Assembly: GCA_963817335.1 (NCBI GenBank)
Contig: CAWFNX010000001.1
Coordinates: forward strand, 62,001-126,000
DNA from: AV40 sp963817335
Lineage (GTDB): Bacteria; Verrucomicrobiota; Verrucomicrobiia; Chthoniobacterales; UBA10450
Direction of reading: 5' to 3'
DNA: 64,000 nt
The position numbers were made by a program, and so were the translations under genes. This document shows, piece by piece, positions 35,601 to 43,740 of this stretch. The notes beneath the pieces are model-generated. The model saw only the letters and a list, made by a program, of their open reading frames with translations, did no database searches and was not told where the DNA came from. Each line of letters begins with the position of its first letter. Position 1 is the stretch's first letter.

Positions 35601-35926
35601 CCGTAGGCCTCGAGCAAACGGACGCAGAAGCTGTGAATTGTTCCGAAAAATGAGCGGTTGAACGCCGTCAACACCTCCAGTGGAACGCGAGCCCGCAGAA
35701 CTTCGGTCCGCGCTCGCTGTTGCATTTCATCCGCTGCGCGATTGGTGAACGCCACAACCACCAGCTGGGGCAGCCAATCGCGGGCATGCCCACTCTTTGC
35801 GATTTCAACAATCCGGTCGGTAATCGCGCGCGTTTTGCCTGAGCCCGCGGCGGCGACAACGGAGAAGTTTTTGTCCAGCGCCGAAACGAACCGTTCGCGT
35901 TCGCCCTGATCGATCGGTTTGTTCAC
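32699..35926 (-). CDS. addA: UvrD-like helicase-nuclease, AddA subunit of the AddAB recombination complex
   Basis: 1075 residues from the GTG at 35926, which overlaps the addB stop (GTGA); the upstream frame starting at 35971 is unlikely. Helicase motifs: VVAAAGSGKTRAITDRI (Walker A), VVAFTNRAADEMQQRA (Ia), FGTIHSFCVRLLEAYG, VILDEAQDTDPRQFSLLLEL (motif II, DEAQD), CMVGDFQQSIYRDR (III), ITSQKAKGSEWQAVIVPF (V) and RLLYVALTRARHTLVLV (VI). The C-terminus carries the RecB-type nuclease: CLEGVIDLAS and CLIIDWKTDRVPPDS (D-x-K). Role: end resection of double-strand breaks for RecA-dependent repair, in the cytosol. Confidence 0.9.
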   Translation of the reverse strand: MNKPIDQGERERFVSALDKNFSVVAAAGSGKTRAITDRIVEIAKSGHARDWLPQLVVVAFTNRAADEMQQRARTEVLRARVPLEVLTAFNRSFFGTIHSFCVRLLEAYGHHLGLPPTFEVITDDEEVWNQFIQQQTTIGRSLSDENRRELFRHVQARALMELGRRADLAVLDPPAGKCPDTDFNAIHRIRATGPTIQTIPPLQKELKRVEQTWRETSDFVRWPTRSSEAQNFVAAWREAFAPLRRWIDQAALCVAAEVQRDYRAFRVERGVLTYDDQIALALQLIHHPTIGRKIREKSFRVILDEAQDTDPRQFSLLLELSRPPDATGQWLETKRDHPRPGHFCMVGDFQQSIYRDRADLSKYRRIHETLVETGAAEALKFSVTFRLDTAQLDFVNETFREILNSKEDQVAFVKLNPRPEVLPGQVLRFNLQPTDLRPDPRGKVSDARKAAEEARQLGGWLCQNGLEKLRAQTWRDVAILCPRKEWLQTLRRGLRAAGFNVQIHSEKEWKGDSPAYAWLTALLIIMAQPRNSYEIAGLLRELFGISDHDLAVFAQGYGDRFQIETLTGGGDVVSKTLSLLAQIRLSIQALPLFDAISEMIARTELRERVNSLPPEDFEDLNSELDAMLALAGSSEAEGQTLTEFAELLRSHFADAREVRPSRTDAIQLITSQKAKGSEWQAVIVPFLARKVWPASFRYPRLVKKRAKDETIVLLDKSDVTHEIEEMLERENRQEMERLLYVALTRARHTLVLVFDNELFAKTGGDIHTHSQTRWLKVEKGAVNETAFAEVTTEPKSCALTAKRHQAISAETSTNTTAKLPAARIDKAAVIKNASVFIRKLNPSGLAPDEIAAVEEARFIDDAPRIARPAGAALRYGLWWHDFVQRLKWSNGAADRAKLFEEHRQISPDPARSAREWQLLLSHLDGADDFRKIVGSHSITHAEMPFLWRLNDGGRCLEGVIDLASFDSTTGKCLIIDWKTDRVPPDSTKTLHDRYLPQLAAYWKAVSAMTKMEVEAAIYSTAAGALVRYGNDELEREWKRLEKLPAAELDSDIKPDPDPPRQKPSDPATQLEFPDL

Positions 35927-38900
35927 CAACCCTCCTCGTCGTCGGCAAATGCTGGATGAGTCAGCTCCCATTTTTCGTCCAGGAACTCTTTGTCAATGGG
36001 CAGGGTGGCCAGCGGGTAAGCGGGACTGAAGCCGAATTCGTTGCGGATCGCGCCGCGCAGCCCAAACACGCCGGTTTCCTGCATTTGGAACAGTTCGTCC
36101 CAAAAATCGGCGAATTCCGTTAGGGCGCCGATCTTGAGCTGCGGTCGTTCAAGCTCCGTTCGCACTGACACAATGCTGAGATCCGCGTCGACCGCGCCGA
36201 GCTGGCGCGCGGCTAATCCGTAAAGGCCGAGTTGGATCGCGTCTCCACGAATGAGTTTCTTTTGCAGATTGACTGCGCGCGCCTCGGGTGTCCTGCCGGA
36301 GGGGATTAGCGATTTCACGTTTCCGGTTTTGTAATCGACGATCCAGAGATTGGTGCCGCCGAGTTTCGAGTCGTCAGGCGATTTCTGGGCGAGAAGCAGA
36401 TCGATCCGTCCCCGAACGCGAAGTTTGTTCGTGTTGTTTAACAAGATGGTTTGATCGGAATCCAAATTCCATTCCGCGGCCAATTTCGACCAGCTTCCTA
36501 CTTCGGCGAGTTTGCTGGCGAGACATTGGGTCAACGCAAACGCGTTGCCCCAGCCGGACGTCCACCAATCGGGCACTGCGTTTCCGGTCTTGGCGCATAA
36601 ATCGGCGACCATTCGTCGAAATTCGGTCGCGGCTCGCGAAATTCTCTCGTTGATCTGCGTTGGTGTAGGAAAATCGACAAAAGCATTTCCTTCCGCGGAG
36701 TCGGCGATTTGGGCGAGCCATTCATGGACCCAGGTGCCCGTTGCGACAGCCCACTGATTGAGGTCCGGCTCCTCGTTTTCAACGCCCAGATATTTTTTCA
36801 ACCAAATGAGGGCCGGCGTTTTCACGACTTTGTCCCATTCGGTTGTGCGCAGAGTGACTTGACGCTCAATCGGCTCGCGCAAAGCGAATTCATATTCACC
36901 GAATTTCACCTCCGCTTTCCGCCGTTCGTGGTAGGCGATTCGAGTTTGAGCGACGTCTCGATTCTTCGATCGAGTAGACTCCGTCGAATCGTGGGCAATC
37001 AGCCAGGCATGGGTTTGCTCGCGTAACATTGTCATCGTTTGCTGCGAGAGCGGCGTTTTCTCGATCGCGAAATAAATCTGGCTGAAAAGCTCGCTCGGAT
37101 TCCACAAACGCTCCGGGGCCGATTCCTGGAGCAAACTCGCTGTGATCGCCAGACCGTGTTCGGCGGATTCAATAGCGGCTCCGAATTGTCGGAGGGCAAT
37201 CCTGCGTTCGTCCTGCGCGCCGAGCAGGAACGTCTTCCCTTTTTCGAGGGTAGAATGTCCTTCGCCTTGCTGCCCGCGGCGGGTAGCGCCCGCGTTCAGT
37301 TCTGCGATTTGGTCGTCCGGTAGAAAGCCGGACTCGAGTTGGGCCTGCGGCCATTCGCCCTGATTCAATCCGGCAAGAATGAGATGCGACCATTCGTGCG
37401 CTTCGGCGTCGGCATAGGAAAGCAGATGAACGCGGCTGTAGGGGTGGCTGCCATTTGGAGCGCGGGCAATGGAAAATGAATTCGAAACCTCCGCCAGCCA
37501 GCGCAAGTAGATCGCGCGTGAAAACTCACTGTTCAGCGCGTCGCTCCATTTTCCGTTGAACTGACTTATTTCGGCCCAGCGATTCGTCCATTTCAGTTTG
37601 GAAAAAATGTTCTCCGTCTCGGCAAGGAAATTCCGAAGAGTCGATCGCGCCGGGAGAAACTTGATCTCACGAAGAAGTTTCGCGACCCGAACGGAAGTTT
37701 CGCGTTCGGTTAGACGTTCGCAGTAAGCGGCGAGCACGTTGACGTCGTCGATCAGGACGTCTCGATAAGCACGACGTAAAACCTTGCGGACCGCTTCGAT
37801 TGTCAATCCATCGAGCGATTCCGGGTTGACCTCTAAAAATCGAAGCACGGATTCGATTTGATGGTTTTCCTGCATTTGCAGCCACACTCGCCAGGCGGGT
37901 TGCTCGAACTGGCCCGGAGCGAGATGTCCGACGGCGTCGTTGTGAAAAACCCCGGCCCGGCTGAGCCCATCCGAAACGAGTCTCGGCAACGCGCCGACGC
38001 GCGGGAAAAAGATTCCGAGACGAGTACACGATTTGTCCCCGAGGAATTTGAGAGCGACGGCTGAAATCGCCCGCGCTTGTTCAGTCGCGTTGAGGCCGAC
38101 CAGAAAATGGACGCCGTCCAAACTCGTTGAGAAGCTGGCGGTGGTGTCCAGCCGGATGAGATCGGCGAATGGGCGCCCGCGTGCGGTTGGTTCGTCGATT
38201 TGCTCTGCCGCTCCGAAATCTTCCTCCCAGGTTCCGACCCAGGATTCATCAGCGGAGCGCATCGCTTCACGCGGATATTCCAGAATAATCGCGGCCCGTT
38301 TGGCCGAAAGCGCGGCTGCCCGCAGCAAAGGCAACAGCGGCCAGTGTTCGGCGGTGAAGCCGACCAGCAAAATTTCGTTGAATCTGGCCGACGCCGCCCT
38401 TGCGCTTTCCATCGCAAGGCGATCCGCCTCGTGCACCATTTGGAAGCCGCACTCTTTAACAAGGCCGCGAAATCGCTTGATGATTTCTCGCGCTGCCGGT
38501 GGGCCGGTGCGGTCGAAGTCCCAGCCACCCGCGCTTACTTGATCAAAAGCGCGGAGCAAATTGTCGGGAGCGCGCGAGATTGATTTCGCGATCGCGTTCA
38601 GATCTTCATCTTTGGAGTTCTTCTCGGTTGTTAATTCTGCAGCCAGGGCGAGAAGCAAGCGAAGATGCTCGCGCAGGGGCAACGTCTGCGCGTCGGCGTC
38701 AAGCAGCAGTTCGCGCAGTTGGGCCGGGGCTAGAAATTTAACTCCGAGGATGGGAATTTTGTGCTCGAGCAAACGATTCCGTAAGAACGCGGCGCAGCTT
38801 GGGAATGGTGTGACCACCGCAATCGACTCGCCGCTTTTAAGGGAGGCAACCGAAACGCGCTGAAACCAAGGCAGAACCAGATTCTCCCATGCTGACGGAA

Positions 38901-38961
38901 ACGAGGACGCAATGTGCAGTGAGACAGAGTTCTCGCGCGCGTTGGCCTTAGGGCGGGGCAT
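35923..38961 (-). CDS. addB: AddB-like helicase/nuclease-fold subunit
   Basis: 1012 residues, ATG at 38961. N-terminal half is a degenerate helicase-like region (SIAVVTPFPSCAAFLRNRLL; no good Walker A), then LILAGLNQGEWPQAQLESGF, a motif of AddB-like proteins. The C-terminal 300 residues have a PD-(D/E)XK nuclease: EWNL, LRVRGRIDLLLAQ and LWIVDYKTGNVKSL. The family is variable and assignment rests on its overlap with addA. It lies 18 bases after selB, so addAB may be read from the selenium operon. Confidence 0.82.
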   Translation of the reverse strand: MPRPKANARENSVSLHIASSFPSAWENLVLPWFQRVSVASLKSGESIAVVTPFPSCAAFLRNRLLEHKIPILGVKFLAPAQLRELLLDADAQTLPLREHLRLLLALAAELTTEKNSKDEDLNAIAKSISRAPDNLLRAFDQVSAGGWDFDRTGPPAAREIIKRFRGLVKECGFQMVHEADRLAMESARAASARFNEILLVGFTAEHWPLLPLLRAAALSAKRAAIILEYPREAMRSADESWVGTWEEDFGAAEQIDEPTARGRPFADLIRLDTTASFSTSLDGVHFLVGLNATEQARAISAVALKFLGDKSCTRLGIFFPRVGALPRLVSDGLSRAGVFHNDAVGHLAPGQFEQPAWRVWLQMQENHQIESVLRFLEVNPESLDGLTIEAVRKVLRRAYRDVLIDDVNVLAAYCERLTERETSVRVAKLLREIKFLPARSTLRNFLAETENIFSKLKWTNRWAEISQFNGKWSDALNSEFSRAIYLRWLAEVSNSFSIARAPNGSHPYSRVHLLSYADAEAHEWSHLILAGLNQGEWPQAQLESGFLPDDQIAELNAGATRRGQQGEGHSTLEKGKTFLLGAQDERRIALRQFGAAIESAEHGLAITASLLQESAPERLWNPSELFSQIYFAIEKTPLSQQTMTMLREQTHAWLIAHDSTESTRSKNRDVAQTRIAYHERRKAEVKFGEYEFALREPIERQVTLRTTEWDKVVKTPALIWLKKYLGVENEEPDLNQWAVATGTWVHEWLAQIADSAEGNAFVDFPTPTQINERISRAATEFRRMVADLCAKTGNAVPDWWTSGWGNAFALTQCLASKLAEVGSWSKLAAEWNLDSDQTILLNNTNKLRVRGRIDLLLAQKSPDDSKLGGTNLWIVDYKTGNVKSLIPSGRTPEARAVNLQKKLIRGDAIQLGLYGLAARQLGAVDADLSIVSVRTELERPQLKIGALTEFADFWDELFQMQETGVFGLRGAIRNEFGFSPAYPLATLPIDKEFLDEKWELTHPAFADDEEGW

Positions 38962-38979
38962 TCCGAACGGTAGCAGATT

Positions 38980-40911
38980 TTACGACTGCGCGATGGCGGA
39001 CGATTTAGATTCGCGCAGCTTACGCAAATCTCCGCTGCGCTGAGTGACACCGGTTCGATCCAGGTATTCGAGGAAGGGAATGACGACCCGCCGGGAAGTC
39101 CCGATTTTCTCGCGAAGCTGACTTGCAGTGGCTGGGCCGTTCGCGGAGATGAATTCTGCCGCGGCGGCTTGCATTCGATCGAAAGCGTCTCGAAGCAAAA
39201 CGATCTCATCACTGATTTCAACAAGTTCGCCTTGATCGATCAAAAACTTGAGCGCCTGCTGTTGATCGCGGTCTTTTGAGAACTCTTTGCGTCCGGGCGG
39301 ATCAAATGGCTTTTCGGCCAGGGCGATGCGTATTTTGTCTGCTGCCAATCGCAACTGTGACGGCAAAGCGGCGCGATGCGACGCGCGAGAGATGGTCGAT
39401 CCCGCGCGAACAAACTCGCTTTGACAAAGATCGGCGATCAACGCGTCGAACGCAGTTGGCCGCATCAAACTTAACTCCGCACGCAACTCACTCAGTTCGA
39501 GTCCGCGTCGTTCCGGATGCTTTTTGTGGGCCGCGTCGATGAATCCTACGGCGCGCTTGCTCAGATCTCGCCAAACGAGCATTTTTACAGCGACGTTTTC
39601 ATTCAGGAAAATCTCGCCGTGCTGGGCCAGTCGCTGCAAAGCTGCCGCAATTTCGCCGGCGCTAAACCGTGAGCGTTCGAGGACGTGGGACGGTTCCAGA
39701 ATTTCACCGCGTGCTATTTCCGTCCAAACCGCGAGAGCGACATCGCCTGGCGCAACCGCCCGCGACGCGAGGAGGGCGCGCTCCGGCGCGGGGCGAATCT
39801 CCTTTGAGTCGAGGTTGAGAACCAGCGCGCCGGCGATGGTCTGTCGCTCGGACGCGTCTCTTACGATCAAACGATCACCTACGAAGGCGAGGAGTGGCGT
39901 AGTCAATCGAAGCTGAGCGAGTCCGGTCGCCCCTGGTGGAAGTGAATCCGTATCCGCTAGAATTACTTTGGTCCGCGCGCGGTTGGTGCCGTGGTAAACG
40001 TAAACGGAACTGCCCGACTTGATTGGCGCTCTATGCGACAGTCGCCTCGAGCGAGTGAGGAAAACGTCCAGGACAGACGTCGCTTCAAACGACCGACTGG
40101 TCATGACATCGCCACGCCTTACATCATTCCCAATTTGGAGATCCGGCAAGTTCAACGCCGCCCGTGTTCCCGGCTGAACAACATCAACCTCCCGGCCATG
40201 ATTATGGAGCGAACGAATACGCGCTGAAATGTTTCTTGGTTGAACGAAGGCCGCTTCGGCTGCGCGAAACAGACCATCGACCAGTGTTCCCGTGACAACC
40301 GTGCCAATTCCTCGCAACGTGAAAGCGCGATCTACAAACAGGCGCGCTTTTCCGATGTCGCACGGCGCTGACAACGCAGCGAATTCACGAGCGAGCGCAT
40401 TTTTCAGGTCTTCCAGGCCGGCTCCGGTGCGAACCGAAGTCGGAACGATTTGAGCGTTAGCAAATTCGGTGTCACATAACTTTTCGCGGATCTGATCGGC
40501 CGCCAGGCCGGCGTCTTCCAAATCCGTTTTCGTCAAAGCGACGACCAGGCGTTTGGCGCCCAGATAAGAGAGGATCTGCAGATGTTCTTCGGTTTGCGGC
40601 ATCCAACCCTCGTTCGCCGCTACCGCTAGCAGCGCAAGATCGATCGAACCGACTCCCGCAATCATATTGCGGACGAAATCTTCGTGGCCCGGGACGTCGA
40701 CGATGCCGACGGAAAAGGTTGAGGGTTGAGGGTTGAGGGTTGAAGGCGGAACAGAAAGCTGCAGATGCGCAAAACCCAAATCGATTGTGATGCCACGCGC
40801 TTTTTCTTCCGGCAAACGGTCGGGATCTGTGCCGGTCAACGCTTTCACCAACGCGCTTTTGCCATGATCGACGTGTCCGGCGGTGGCGAGGATGAAATGT
40901 TTATCGGTCAT
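38980..40911 (-). CDS. selB: Selenocysteine-specific translation elongation factor SelB
   Basis: 643 residues. The GTPase domain shows ATAGHVDHGKSALVKALTGT (G1), ARGITIDLGFAHL (G2), IVDVPGHEDFVRNM (G3) and ALTKTDLE (G4), then SelB-type barrels (ARLFVDRAFTLRGIGTVVTG) and C-terminal winged-helix repeats (LRLAADKIRIALAEKPFDPP, ATASQLREKIGTSRRVVIPF) that bind SECIS RNA. It delivers Sec-tRNA to UGA codons. An odd insert of about 13 residues (PPSTLNPQPSTFS, about residues 55-67) is encoded by a 7-base tandem repeat. Confidence 0.95.
   Translation of the reverse strand: MTDKHFILATAGHVDHGKSALVKALTGTDPDRLPEEKARGITIDLGFAHLQLSVPPSTLNPQPSTFSVGIVDVPGHEDFVRNMIAGVGSIDLALLAVAANEGWMPQTEEHLQILSYLGAKRLVVALTKTDLEDAGLAADQIREKLCDTEFANAQIVPTSVRTGAGLEDLKNALAREFAALSAPCDIGKARLFVDRAFTLRGIGTVVTGTLVDGLFRAAEAAFVQPRNISARIRSLHNHGREVDVVQPGTRAALNLPDLQIGNDVRRGDVMTSRSFEATSVLDVFLTRSRRLSHRAPIKSGSSVYVYHGTNRARTKVILADTDSLPPGATGLAQLRLTTPLLAFVGDRLIVRDASERQTIAGALVLNLDSKEIRPAPERALLASRAVAPGDVALAVWTEIARGEILEPSHVLERSRFSAGEIAAALQRLAQHGEIFLNENVAVKMLVWRDLSKRAVGFIDAAHKKHPERRGLELSELRAELSLMRPTAFDALIADLCQSEFVRAGSTISRASHRAALPSQLRLAADKIRIALAEKPFDPPGRKEFSKDRDQQQALKFLIDQGELVEISDEIVLLRDAFDRMQAAAAEFISANGPATASQLREKIGTSRRVVIPFLEYLDRTGVTQRSGDLRKLRESKSSAIAQS
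40717..40744. repeat. 7-base tandem repeat (GGTTGAG) inside selB
   Basis: Three exact GGTTGAG units and a fourth with one change. On the coding strand it is (CTCAACC)n and encodes a Thr/Leu/Asn/Pro-rich insert in the SelB GTPase domain. Gain or loss of one unit would shift the frame, since seven is not a multiple of three. Confidence 0.8.
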
Positions 40912-40948
40912 TGGTCAAAGAGCAGGGAATGGAATAACAGCCGACAAA

Positions 40949-41006
40949 GCCCTCACCTGCCGCTTCGCGACTTCGTCTCCCTCAGGGAGAGGATTGAGGT
41001 GAGGGC
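40949..41006. repeat. Intergenic palindrome GCCCTCACCT...AGGTGAGGGC between selA and selB
   Basis: Ten-base perfect outer arms (40949-40958 and 40997-41006) enclose a smaller imperfect palindrome TCTCCCTCAGGGAGA. It fills most of the 104-base gap. It has the appearance of a dispersed REP-type element. Confidence 0.75.
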
Positions 41007-41015
41007 GAACCGTAG

Positions 41016-42452
41016 TCATGGTTCAACTGAGTTGGTGGCAGCCGTGCGAATCGCATCCACTAGCAGATCGTCCTGATGTGAAAAAATCGTCCGAAGATCG
41101 AGCTTGATGCGGCCGCCGCCGATGTAAGACACGACTGGCGGCGTAGCGTGCCGCAAGGCGTGCGCAAATTTCTCCATGGCGCAATTTTCCGGCAACAAAT
41201 CGATGGTAATTGATGGTACAATGGATTTAGGAAGCGCGCCGCCGCCCGCTTTGCCGCTTCCAGTGCCGACAGTAATTCTTACCGGCAAACCCTGGAGGCG
41301 AGTCACAATCGCCGCGGCCCGCGCGCGTAATTCGTCTTTCGGAATTTGAAGCAACGCGAGCGCCGGGATTTCGCTGGTCACTTGATTGAGGTGAAGGTCG
41401 ACCGTGGTTTGGAGCGCAGCGAAGGTCAGTTTGTCGCAACGGAGCGCGCGAAAAAGAGGCTCGCGTTTCAAAGTATCGATCAATCGTCTTTTGCCGATGA
41501 TGATTCCCGCCTGCGGTCCGCCAAAAAGTTTGTCACCGCTAAAGCAAATGAGATCTGCGCCTGCTTTCAACGATTCCATCGGGGTTGGCTCATGGTGATG
41601 CAAACCGATTTGCTCGGTCGAGATTAGCGCGCCGCTTCCCAGGTCTTCGACGAAAGGAACTCGTTTTTTGCGGGCAAGGGCGGCCAATTCCGAGGTCGAT
41701 GGCGATTCGACAAATCCGCTCATGAAGAAGTTGCTGCGATGCACTTTCAGAACGAGCGCGGTCTGTTTGCCAATCGCGCGAGCGTAATCCGCGAGGGTTG
41801 TTCTGTTGGTCGCGCCGACTTCGCGGAGTTGTGCGCCGCTTGCTTCCAGAATTTCGCCAATTCGAAATCCGCTCCCGATTTGAACCAGCTCGCCGCGCGA
41901 GATAATTACTTCGCGCTTTGAGGCCGTTGAACTCGACCGATTTTTTCGGTCAAGTTTCCGGTGGACGAAGAAATGTGTGGTTAGGAAAAGCGCCGCCGCG
42001 CAGTTGTTCACGACAGTGGCAGCCTCGGCTTCGCACAGGACCGCGAGGGCGCGCTCGAGATAGGCGCCTCGACTGCCGCGGCCGCCGGTCCCGAGATCGA
42101 GCTCTATATTATTATAAGCGGAAGCGACCTGGCGGAGGACCTCGCCGACGCCTTGGGAAAGCGGGGCGCGACCGAGATTGGTGTGAACAACGATCCCGGT
42201 TCCGTTGATGACCGGCTGCACCCGGCTGGTTTGAAGCTTTTGAATTGCGATCCGGACCCGCTCGACAATCGTGCCAAACTCGGGAATTTCGCGAACCTCG
42301 CGCAGTTCCGCGAGCTCACGCCGCACAACATCGACAACTAACGGTCGCGGTAAATCGGTCCGAGCCGGACTGGCCTCTGCACCTAACGAATCGAGAACTT
42401 TGTTTACGGCCGGGATCGCCCGACGCGCGCCGGCTTTCAATTTACCGCGCAT
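41016..42452 (-). CDS. selA: L-seryl-tRNA(Sec) selenium transferase SelA
   Basis: 478 residues from the ATG at 42452, overlapping the selD end by 16 bases; a longer frame to 42560 is not needed. PLP fold type I: VVHTNLGRAPLSQGVGEVLR, NIELDLGTGGRGSRGAYLER, VVNNCAAALFL and the lysine site LICFSGDKLFGGPQAGIIIG (K of SGDK). The N-terminus (RAIPAVNKVLDSLG) is the usual tRNA-binding domain start. Reaction: converts Ser-tRNA(Sec) to Sec-tRNA(Sec) using selenophosphate from SelD. In line with selB, selD and tRNA-Sec on the same strand. Confidence 0.95.
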   Translation of the reverse strand: MRGKLKAGARRAIPAVNKVLDSLGAEASPARTDLPRPLVVDVVRRELAELREVREIPEFGTIVERVRIAIQKLQTSRVQPVINGTGIVVHTNLGRAPLSQGVGEVLRQVASAYNNIELDLGTGGRGSRGAYLERALAVLCEAEAATVVNNCAAALFLTTHFFVHRKLDRKNRSSSTASKREVIISRGELVQIGSGFRIGEILEASGAQLREVGATNRTTLADYARAIGKQTALVLKVHRSNFFMSGFVESPSTSELAALARKKRVPFVEDLGSGALISTEQIGLHHHEPTPMESLKAGADLICFSGDKLFGGPQAGIIIGKRRLIDTLKREPLFRALRCDKLTFAALQTTVDLHLNQVTSEIPALALLQIPKDELRARAAAIVTRLQGLPVRITVGTGSGKAGGGALPKSIVPSITIDLLPENCAMEKFAHALRHATPPVVSYIGGGRIKLDLRTIFSHQDDLLVDAIRTAATNSVEP

Positions 42453-43519
42453 ATCAATTTTGCCTTGCGGCGTGTGATCCGGCCAATGACTACGGCGCAC
42501 GGAGTTCGATATTTCTTTAGGATTACGGAAACTTTGCTGAACGAGCGTTCGGGAACGCAAAGCAGTAATCCGCCGCTGGTCTGAGCATCAACGAGCAGAG
42601 CGCGTTGAATTGAAGATGTTGATTTCAAGTCGGCAGTTCGAGCGGCCGCTTTCAAATTGTCCTGGGTACCGCCTGGAACGCAGTCCCGGTCGATTAGTTC
42701 AAAGATTTCATCGCTAATCGCGGGAACGCGCTCCGGGAAAATTTCCGCGCTTACCTTGCTGGCGCGGCACAAGTTAGCGAGATGCCCAATCAATCCGAAC
42801 CCGGTGACGTCGGTAGCCGCCCGAACAAGTTTCTTCTCGGCGAGTTCGGCGCCGACCGAGTTGGTCTGAGACATCAGCGCGATCACGTTTTTCTCGAGCA
42901 TGCGCGACGCGACACCGCGTTTGATGGCGGTGGTGGCGATTCCGGTGCCGAGCGGCTTGGTGAGAACAAGTAAATCGCCGACGCGCGCGTTGGCGTTGGC
43001 CAAAATATTGCGAAGATCGACGATCCCGGTGACGGCGAGCCCGTAGATTGGCTCGGGATTGCGAATCGAATGTCCGCCGATGATCGCGCAGCCAACTTCG
43101 GCGGCTTTCTTCAAACCTCCGCGCAAAATTCGCGCGATTGTTTTTGGGGAAACAAGTTTTTGAGGGAACCCCATCAGATTAAGCGCGGTGATCGGCCGTC
43201 CGCCCATGGCAAAAACATCCGAGAGCGCATTGGCGGCCGCGATTTGTCCGTAGGCGAACGGGTCATCAACGATGGGAGTAAAAAAATCCACGGTCTGCAC
43301 GAGCGCGCGATACGAATCCGCCTTCGCGCCTTTACGGCGGGAGAGGTCCAAACGATAGACGCCGGCGTCATCGAACGTGCTCGAGTTCACGAGCACATTT
43401 CGATTTCGATATGTCGGTAGCTGCCGCAAGACTTGCGACAGGGCCTGTTGGCTCAACTTGGCTGCTCAACCGGCACAGGTCGATAACGACGTCAGTCTAC
43501 GGATTTGTTCGCGCGACAC
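42437..43519 (-). CDS. selD: Selenide, water dikinase SelD, itself a selenoprotein (in-frame UGA at codon 18)
   Basis: 360 residues counting selenocysteine. The start is a GTG at 43519 preceded by an excellent ribosome site (AAGGAGG on the minus strand, about 43526-43532). Codon 18 is TGA (43466-43468) in the context CAGUAAKLSQQ, aligning with the catalytic Cys/Sec position (GAGCGCK) of E. coli SelD; without read-through the frame would begin only at MSQQALSQVL. Downstream motifs: DAGVYRL, VDFFTPIVDDPFAYGQIAAA, NALSDVFAMGGRP, GGHSIRNPEPIYGLAV, TDVTGFGLIGHLA and DAQTSGGLLLCVPE. Reaction: selenide plus ATP to selenophosphate, AMP and phosphate. A hairpin (ACAG-GCC-CTGT) lies about 18 bases after the UGA and may serve as SECIS. 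Confidence 0.93.
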
Positions 43520-43541
43520 GATTCACCTCCTTTCGGAAAAT

Positions 43542-43593
43542 TGTAGTGGCAGGCGTGTCGCCTGCGGATGCGGCCGACACGGCCGCCGCTACA
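43542..43593. repeat. REP-like palindrome TGTAG...CTACA between selD and tRNA-Sec
   Basis: Outer arms TGTAG/CTACA, then GCAGGCGTGTCGCCTGC as an inner hairpin, a GATGCGGC joint and a second hairpin. Same plan and same GATGCGGC joint as 32648-32697. It lies just upstream of the selD ribosome site. Confidence 0.7.
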
Positions 43594-43605
43594 GCTAGAG
43601 AAGGG

Positions 43606-43696
43606 CGGAGAGGATAGGAATCGAACCTATCTCGCCACTTGCGTAGCGACGGCGGTTTTGAAGACCGCGAGGACCACCAGGCACCCTTCACTCTCC
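43606..43696 (-). tRNA. selC: tRNA-Sec (anticodon TCA)
   Basis: On the minus strand from 43696: GGAGAGTG acceptor start, a six-base-type D-arm region with GGGTGCCTGGTGGTCCT, anticodon stem GCGGT/ACCGC with loop CTTCAAA (anticodon TCA, 43659-43661), a long variable arm (TCGC...GCGA) and a T-arm ATAGG-TTCGATT-CCTAT. Length of about 91 and the long extra arm are those of tRNA-Sec. One acceptor-stem position (7) looks mispaired. CCA is not encoded. Confidence 0.94.
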
Positions 43697-43740
43697 GGCT
43701 AGAAAAAAGCGGAAAAGCTGAAAAGCTGAAAACCTGAAAA

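Noticed and set aside
40717..40744. CRISPR-like array
   Set aside because: Seven-base direct units without spacers; a simple tandem repeat.
43701..43740. GAAAAGCTGAAAAGCTG-type stretch as a terminator or gene
   Set aside because: It is a short purine-rich tandem repeat (about eight-base units) without a hairpin; not a separate feature of clear function.
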